51,158 nt of DNA from an uncultured Ellagibacter sp. GTDB lineage: Bacteria; Actinomycetota; Coriobacteriia; Coriobacteriales; Eggerthellaceae. The stretch spans positions 1-51,158 of the forward strand of contig CAKUGU010000012.1 of NCBI GenBank assembly GCA_934654815.1, read 5' to 3'. Positions 47,296-51,158 of this stretch are shown one piece after another. The translations under genes were made by a program, and so were the position numbers. Every line of letters begins with the position of its first letter. The stretch's first letter is position 1. The notes below the pieces were generated by a model. That model ran no database searches, had not been told where the DNA came from, and worked only from the letters and a program-made list of their open reading frames with translations.

Positions 47296-50232
47296 CTATT
47301 CCTGCAGTAGGTCGACGACGTCGAGGTCGGTCTTCGCGTTCTCGATGATTTCCTGGTTGCCGAACACGCAAACGGCCCGCTTCTCGGCGCATGCGCTCAC
47401 CGCCGACCCTAAAGCGCGTACGTCTTCGGGCGCCGTACGCACCGTCTCCTCGCGCACCTTCGCGCGGGCATCGGGCGAGAGCTTCGATATGAACTGGCCG
47501 TCCTGCCTGCGCGCGAGCTCGCGCGGCTTCACCGGCGAGTCGATTCCCGCGACGGTCGAGACCACGTAGCCGTCCATCTCGGCCTCGGTCGGATCGAACG
47601 CCGCAAGCCATGCGCCCGCTCCGGCGAAGCGGGCGAGCGTCTCGTCGAGGTGCGGATCGCGGTAGGAATAGAAGCGCATGTTGCCCGGGCGGGTGGTGGA
47701 GAACCCGGCACCGTAGGCGCCGCCCTTCACGCGCACCTCGTTCCACAGGTAGTCGTACGACAGCGCGCGCGAGGCGACGAGCCACGCGCCCGAATATGGC
47801 ACGCCGAGGAGCCTTCTGTCGTAGCCCAGCGCGGCGTAGGTGACGTCGGTGGGGACGATGAACGCCTCGGGCGTTTCGGGGATGTGCGGCTCGGGCACGG
47901 AAAGCAGGTGCTTCGCGCCGTCGGCTGCTGCGCGCCCGAGGGCCATGCCGGATGCCATCGTGCGTTCGAAGTCGGCATCTGCGCCCGAGTAGCTCAAAAG
48001 GCAGTTGTCATCGGTGAAGATGCGGCGTGCCACGTTTTCGAGCTTCTCGGCGAGGGTGTCCTTCTCCGCGTCGTAGTTGTCGATGAGACGCTTCAGGAAG
48101 CGGTAGAACCCGACGCCTCCCAGCTGCTCGCGCACCACGGCGGCGGGCAGGTAATACGACGCCGCATGCGCCATCGCCGCGCTGTTGCCGGCGTTCGCGA
48201 AGCCCTGTTCCATCGCGACGCGCTTCTGGACGAGCACGTCTTTCACCTTGCCCGCATCGGAGAAGTCGGTGGAGAGGATGATCTCGGTCGGCAGGTTCGC
48301 CGCCCATTCGGCGTTGGCGGAAAGCGCCGAGGCGGAAAGCGTCATCGTGGGGAAGAGCGTGTCGCGGTCGGTCGCGTGCTCGTGCACTTCCGTGAAAAAC
48401 GAGAGGTTCCCGAGCTTGCTCTGCGTGAGCGTGTCGATCTCGGTCGCGGTGTGCTTGCCGGTGGAAAGCTTGCCGAGGAGCATGGCGAGCACGGTTGCGT
48501 AGGGGAGCTCCTCGAAGGAGAGGCGCTCAAGCCCGAAGTAGCGGTACGCGTACACGATGCCGTGCGTGGCGACGTCGTGACGCAGGCAGGGGATGGGCCC
48601 CTTCTCGTCGAGTGCGTAAGCGGGCTCTACGGGTGCGCTTACGATGTCGCTCGGGCGCATGCGGGGCAGCGTCGCCACGGCCTCGGGCGAGTCGGGGGTT
48701 TCCTGCGCGTGGCGCAGCTTCTCGACCTCGCCTTCTATCTCGCGCTTGCCCTCGTCGTCGAGGGTTTCGGCCAGCTGCTCGATGCGGGAATCGGCCTCGC
48801 CCTTCTCGCCGGCGTCTTCTGCGGGCACGATCTCGACGCTCGCCGCGTGGTCGTTCTCGAGGAAGAGCTCGCGCAGAAGCTTCTCGAAGTAGCCTTCGCG
48901 AAGCTTCGCGTGCAGGTTCTCGAACGCCTGCTCGTAGCGCAGGTAGTCGCACGGCGCGTCGTCGTGGTACAGCCAGCTCGCCATGCACGAGCAGGCGAAC
49001 ATGACGCCGTCGGCCATGCCGAAGTTGCGCTCGCGCAGGAGGAACTCGGCGTGGGAAAGGGCCGCTTCCACGATGCCGCGGTCGAGGCCGCCGTCGGCGA
49101 GCTTGCGCACGGCGCCTTCGAACGCGGGGCGCAGCTTCTCGGCCGCCGTGCCGTCGATTCCCCGCAGCTGCACGACGGCGAAGGGCTGCAGCTGCGCGTC
49201 GGCGACGTAGGCCTGCACGTCGTCGGCGAGCCCCGCGTCGAGCAGCGCGCGCTTCACGGGCGCCTCGTTCGACCCCATGATCGCGTCGAGCAGCACGTCG
49301 GTGGCGAGCATGCGCTCGCGCTCGCGGGCCTCCCCGATGACGTAGCCGACGGCGCAGCAGGCGTTTTCGGGGGCGGTCTTCATCTTCTTGCGGTTGCCGA
49401 AGGAGAGCACGGGCGCCTGCAGCTCAAGCGGGTTCGGCGCGCCGGGCGCTTCGCCGCCTGCGGGCGCGGCGTCGAGCAGCCGCTCGTCGATGAATGCGAG
49501 GAAGCGGTCGACGTCCATGTCGCCATAGAGCACGATCTTCGCGTTCGCCGCGTTGTAGTGGCGGCGGTGGGTGTCGAGGAAGTCCTCATAGGAAAGCGTC
49601 GGGATGGCGGAGGGCTTGCCGCCCGACTCGAAGCGGTAGGCCGTGTCGGGGAACAGCGCGGCCGAAAGCTCGTCGTAGAGCACTGACTCGGGGTCGGACA
49701 GGGCGCCTTTCATCTCGTTGTAGACCACGCCGTTGTAGGCGAGGGACGCGCCCTCCTTCGTCCCGTCCGCGTCGGGGGAAAGCTCGATGTGCCAGCCTTC
49801 CTGCTCGAAGATGGTGCGCTTCGAGTAGATTGCTGGGTGGAAGACCGCGTCAAGGTAGACGTCCATGAGATTGAGCAAGTCCTGCTCGTTGGTGCTCGCG
49901 ACGGGGTAGACGGTCTTGTCGGGGTAGGTCATCGCGTTCAGGAACGTCTGCATCGAGCTTTTGAGCAGGTTCACGAACGGCTCTTTGACGGGAAACTTGT
50001 CCGAGCCGCACAAAACGGAGTGCTCGAGGATGTGGAACACGCCCGTGTCGTTCGCGGGGGGCGTTTTGAAGGCGATGGAGAACGCCTTGTTCGTGTCGTC
50101 GTTTTGAAGGTAGAGGAGCTGCGCGCCGGTCGCCTTATGGTCGAACACGTAGGCGCGCCCGTCGATTTCGGGCAGGTCCTCTGCGGTGCGGACGGTGAAG
50201 CCGTGCGCCGTCTGTGCAGGTTGCAAATCCAT
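47296..50232 (-). CDS. M16C zinc metallopeptidase (PreP/insulinase-like)
   Basis: This 978-residue protein has the inverted zinc motif HxxEH as HILEH (His67, Glu70, His71) in VFHILEHSVLCGSDKFPVKEPF, and the distal zinc ligand glutamate in YNGVVYNEMKGAL. The length and four-domain layout match presequence-protease-type M16C enzymes, which degrade short unstructured peptides in a closed chamber. There is no signal peptide, so it is cytosolic. AAAGG precedes the ATG at 50232. It stands alone, divergent from the next genes. Confidence 0.95.
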   Translation of the reverse strand: MDLQPAQTAHGFTVRTAEDLPEIDGRAYVFDHKATGAQLLYLQNDDTNKAFSIAFKTPPANDTGVFHILEHSVLCGSDKFPVKEPFVNLLKSSMQTFLNAMTYPDKTVYPVASTNEQDLLNLMDVYLDAVFHPAIYSKRTIFEQEGWHIELSPDADGTKEGASLAYNGVVYNEMKGALSDPESVLYDELSAALFPDTAYRFESGGKPSAIPTLSYEDFLDTHRRHYNAANAKIVLYGDMDVDRFLAFIDERLLDAAPAGGEAPGAPNPLELQAPVLSFGNRKKMKTAPENACCAVGYVIGEARERERMLATDVLLDAIMGSNEAPVKRALLDAGLADDVQAYVADAQLQPFAVVQLRGIDGTAAEKLRPAFEGAVRKLADGGLDRGIVEAALSHAEFLLRERNFGMADGVMFACSCMASWLYHDDAPCDYLRYEQAFENLHAKLREGYFEKLLRELFLENDHAASVEIVPAEDAGEKGEADSRIEQLAETLDDEGKREIEGEVEKLRHAQETPDSPEAVATLPRMRPSDIVSAPVEPAYALDEKGPIPCLRHDVATHGIVYAYRYFGLERLSFEELPYATVLAMLLGKLSTGKHTATEIDTLTQSKLGNLSFFTEVHEHATDRDTLFPTMTLSASALSANAEWAANLPTEIILSTDFSDAGKVKDVLVQKRVAMEQGFANAGNSAAMAHAASYYLPAAVVREQLGGVGFYRFLKRLIDNYDAEKDTLAEKLENVARRIFTDDNCLLSYSGADADFERTMASGMALGRAAADGAKHLLSVPEPHIPETPEAFIVPTDVTYAALGYDRRLLGVPYSGAWLVASRALSYDYLWNEVRVKGGAYGAGFSTTRPGNMRFYSYRDPHLDETLARFAGAGAWLAAFDPTEAEMDGYVVSTVAGIDSPVKPRELARRQDGQFISKLSPDARAKVREETVRTAPEDVRALGSAVSACAEKRAVCVFGNQEIIENAKTDLDVVDLLQE

Positions 50233-50350
50233 GTCGGTGCCTTTCTTGGAAAAAGCGGAGGGTTGTGGGCTTCATTGTCTCACAACGGGCGCGCTCCGCG
50301 GCGGTGCGTGGATATATCGCCAAGGAATCGCGCAGGGCTTTCCAATCATT

Positions 50351-50356
50351 TATAAT
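50351..50356 (+). promoter_or_regulatory. -10 element before the tail-anchored protein gene
   Basis: A perfect TATAAT lies 33 nt before the ATG at 50390. The -35 region (about 50328-50333) is poor. Confidence 0.5.
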
Positions 50357-50389
50357 CGGTTGGCGATAACGGAAGAAAGGACTACGGCC

Positions 50390-50773
50390 ATGGCGCAAGG
50401 CGATCAGAGGTTTTCCCATATCAGCGTGTCGGCGGGGGACGAAGACGATGTGGTGATCGTCGCCGGCGACACGCATGCCGACGCGCCTTCGCGCCCGGTT
50501 GCGGCAAGCGATCAGGCCGAGCCTGCGCACGCGCCCGCTCACGTGCGGATGGACGAGGGCGAGCCTGGAAGCGCGCCGCGCAAGGCCGCGCCGGCAAAGC
50601 CCGAAGCGCCTGCGTCCGCGCCCGCCGCGCGCAAGGGCGCGAGCGACCGCTACGAGGAAACGACGCTCGAAGATTTGCAGGGCACCAAGATGTCCACGAT
50701 GCAGAAGGCGATCATCGTCATCGCGGTCATCGGCGTCATCGCCTTCGCGGTCTACTACATGTTCTTAAGATAG
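50390..50773 (+). CDS. Predicted tail-anchored membrane protein
   Basis: This 127-residue protein has an acidic N-terminus, a long Ala/Pro/Lys-rich linker (about 30-88) and one C-terminal hydrophobic helix (KAIIVIAVIGVIAFAVYYMF, about 106-125) ending in LR. No signal peptide is present, so it should be inserted C-terminus first with its body in the cytosol. I do not recognise a family. GAAAGGAC precedes the ATG. The next gene starts 45 nt later and may be cotranscribed. Confidence 0.75.
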   Translation: MAQGDQRFSHISVSAGDEDDVVIVAGDTHADAPSRPVAASDQAEPAHAPAHVRMDEGEPGSAPRKAAPAKPEAPASAPAARKGASDRYEETTLEDLQGTKMSTMQKAIIVIAVIGVIAFAVYYMFLR

Positions 50774-50818
50774 ACGGCTGCCCGACGAGCCGCATTTTCC
50801 AGGAAGGTTGGAATCACG

Positions 50819-51158
50819 ATGCCGAGACACACTCGAAAAAACGCAGATGGCATGGACAAAGCATCCTTCGAAGAAATCGAGAAGGCCGATCGGAAAAACG
50901 ACATCGGCCTCACGCAGGCGTTCGCGCCGATAGGCGACGATGCCGAGGAAGAACTCGCGGACGGCTACCGCCCGCGCCCGGCGTCCGACCGCGAGAACGA
51001 CATCGGCCTCACCCAAGCGTTCGCTCCCATCACCGCGAACGACGAGTACGAGGGGAAAAGCGGCTTCTCCAGCAAGCTCGAGCGCTTCACCGAGGCGGTG
51101 GAGCTCTGTATTCGCGCGCAGAACGACCTCTCTTCCGCAGACGTGGCGTCGAATCCAT
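50819..51158 (+). CDS. Partial protein with NDIGLTQAFAPI repeats (runs off the window)
   Basis: An open frame starts at the ATG at 50819 with AGGAAGG upstream and continues to the window edge, giving at least 113 residues. It holds two copies of the motif NDIGLTQAFAPI, at about residues 29-40 and 64-75, separated by an acidic/Pro/Arg spacer, then SKLERFTEAVELCIRAQNDLSSADV, which looks helical. No family is recognised. The start is charged and hydrophilic, so it is probably cytosolic. The last seen codon is incomplete. Confidence 0.65.
   Translation, partial: MPRHTRKNADGMDKASFEEIEKADRKNDIGLTQAFAPIGDDAEEELADGYRPRPASDRENDIGLTQAFAPITANDEYEGKSGFSSKLERFTEAVELCIRAQNDLSSADVASNP

Overview
The window is about 51 kb of GC-rich, gene-dense chromosome with short intergenic gaps. 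Housekeeping genes dominate and there is no IS element, prophage, CRISPR array or integrase. The gene content suggests an anaerobic or microaerophilic actinobacterium of class Coriobacteriia, most likely family Eggerthellaceae. The clues are ThyX instead of ThyA, desulfoferrodoxin, a molybdate-binding Mop protein, class I iron-sulfur fumarase, an archaeal-looking TopA, and Lys/Ala- or Arg/Asn/Gln-rich tails on several housekeeping proteins. This is inference from gene content; no 16S gene is present.

Layout. 0-4.2 kb: a TalC-type transaldolase/aldolase, Rho with a ~230-residue disordered N-terminus, and SppA. 4.2-11.4 kb: a divergent methionyl-tRNA synthetase, rpsB-tsf behind a consensus promoter, murA, an LCP-like protein and an Nfu-type Fe-S protein. 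11.5-14.1 kb: two small Cys-rich proteins, lgt, desulfoferrodoxin and an extended L31. 14.1-17.7 kb: tandem-Mop protein and methyltransferase on the minus strand, then thyX and a DUF1385 protein. 17.9-23.9 kb: topA, a TetR regulator, fumarase alpha/beta, and malic enzyme, which together link fumarate, malate and pyruvate. 23.9-31.8 kb: a co-directional run of tmk, holB, ricT, pncB, degV, a dehydrogenase-like protein and a PflX-like radical SAM protein.

31.8-34.4 kb holds the most interesting locus. It is a two-gene minus-strand operon (TIGR03916-like radical SAM/helix-hairpin-helix protein plus TIGR03915/DUF4130-like protein) behind a near-consensus promoter. That promoter is bracketed by two LexA/SOS-box-like palindromes, which suggests a DNA-damage-inducible and uncharacterised DNA repair or modification system. 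34.5-38.2 kb: a universal stress protein, tRNA-Thr(TGT), pyrE, and an autoregulated-looking MarR-MATE operon. 38.2-44.7 kb: a family-2 glycosyltransferase behind a structured leader, then an AraC regulator divergent from a heterodimeric ABC transporter. 44.8-50.8 kb: comF, a long structured RNA with paired ends, an orphan solute-binding lipoprotein, an M16C metallopeptidase, a tail-anchored protein, and a gene cut by the window edge.

The annotation rests on reading motifs, ribosome-binding sites, promoter hexamers and inverted repeats by eye. No database search was run. Family names are recognitions from sequence pattern, and promoter and terminator calls are predictions.
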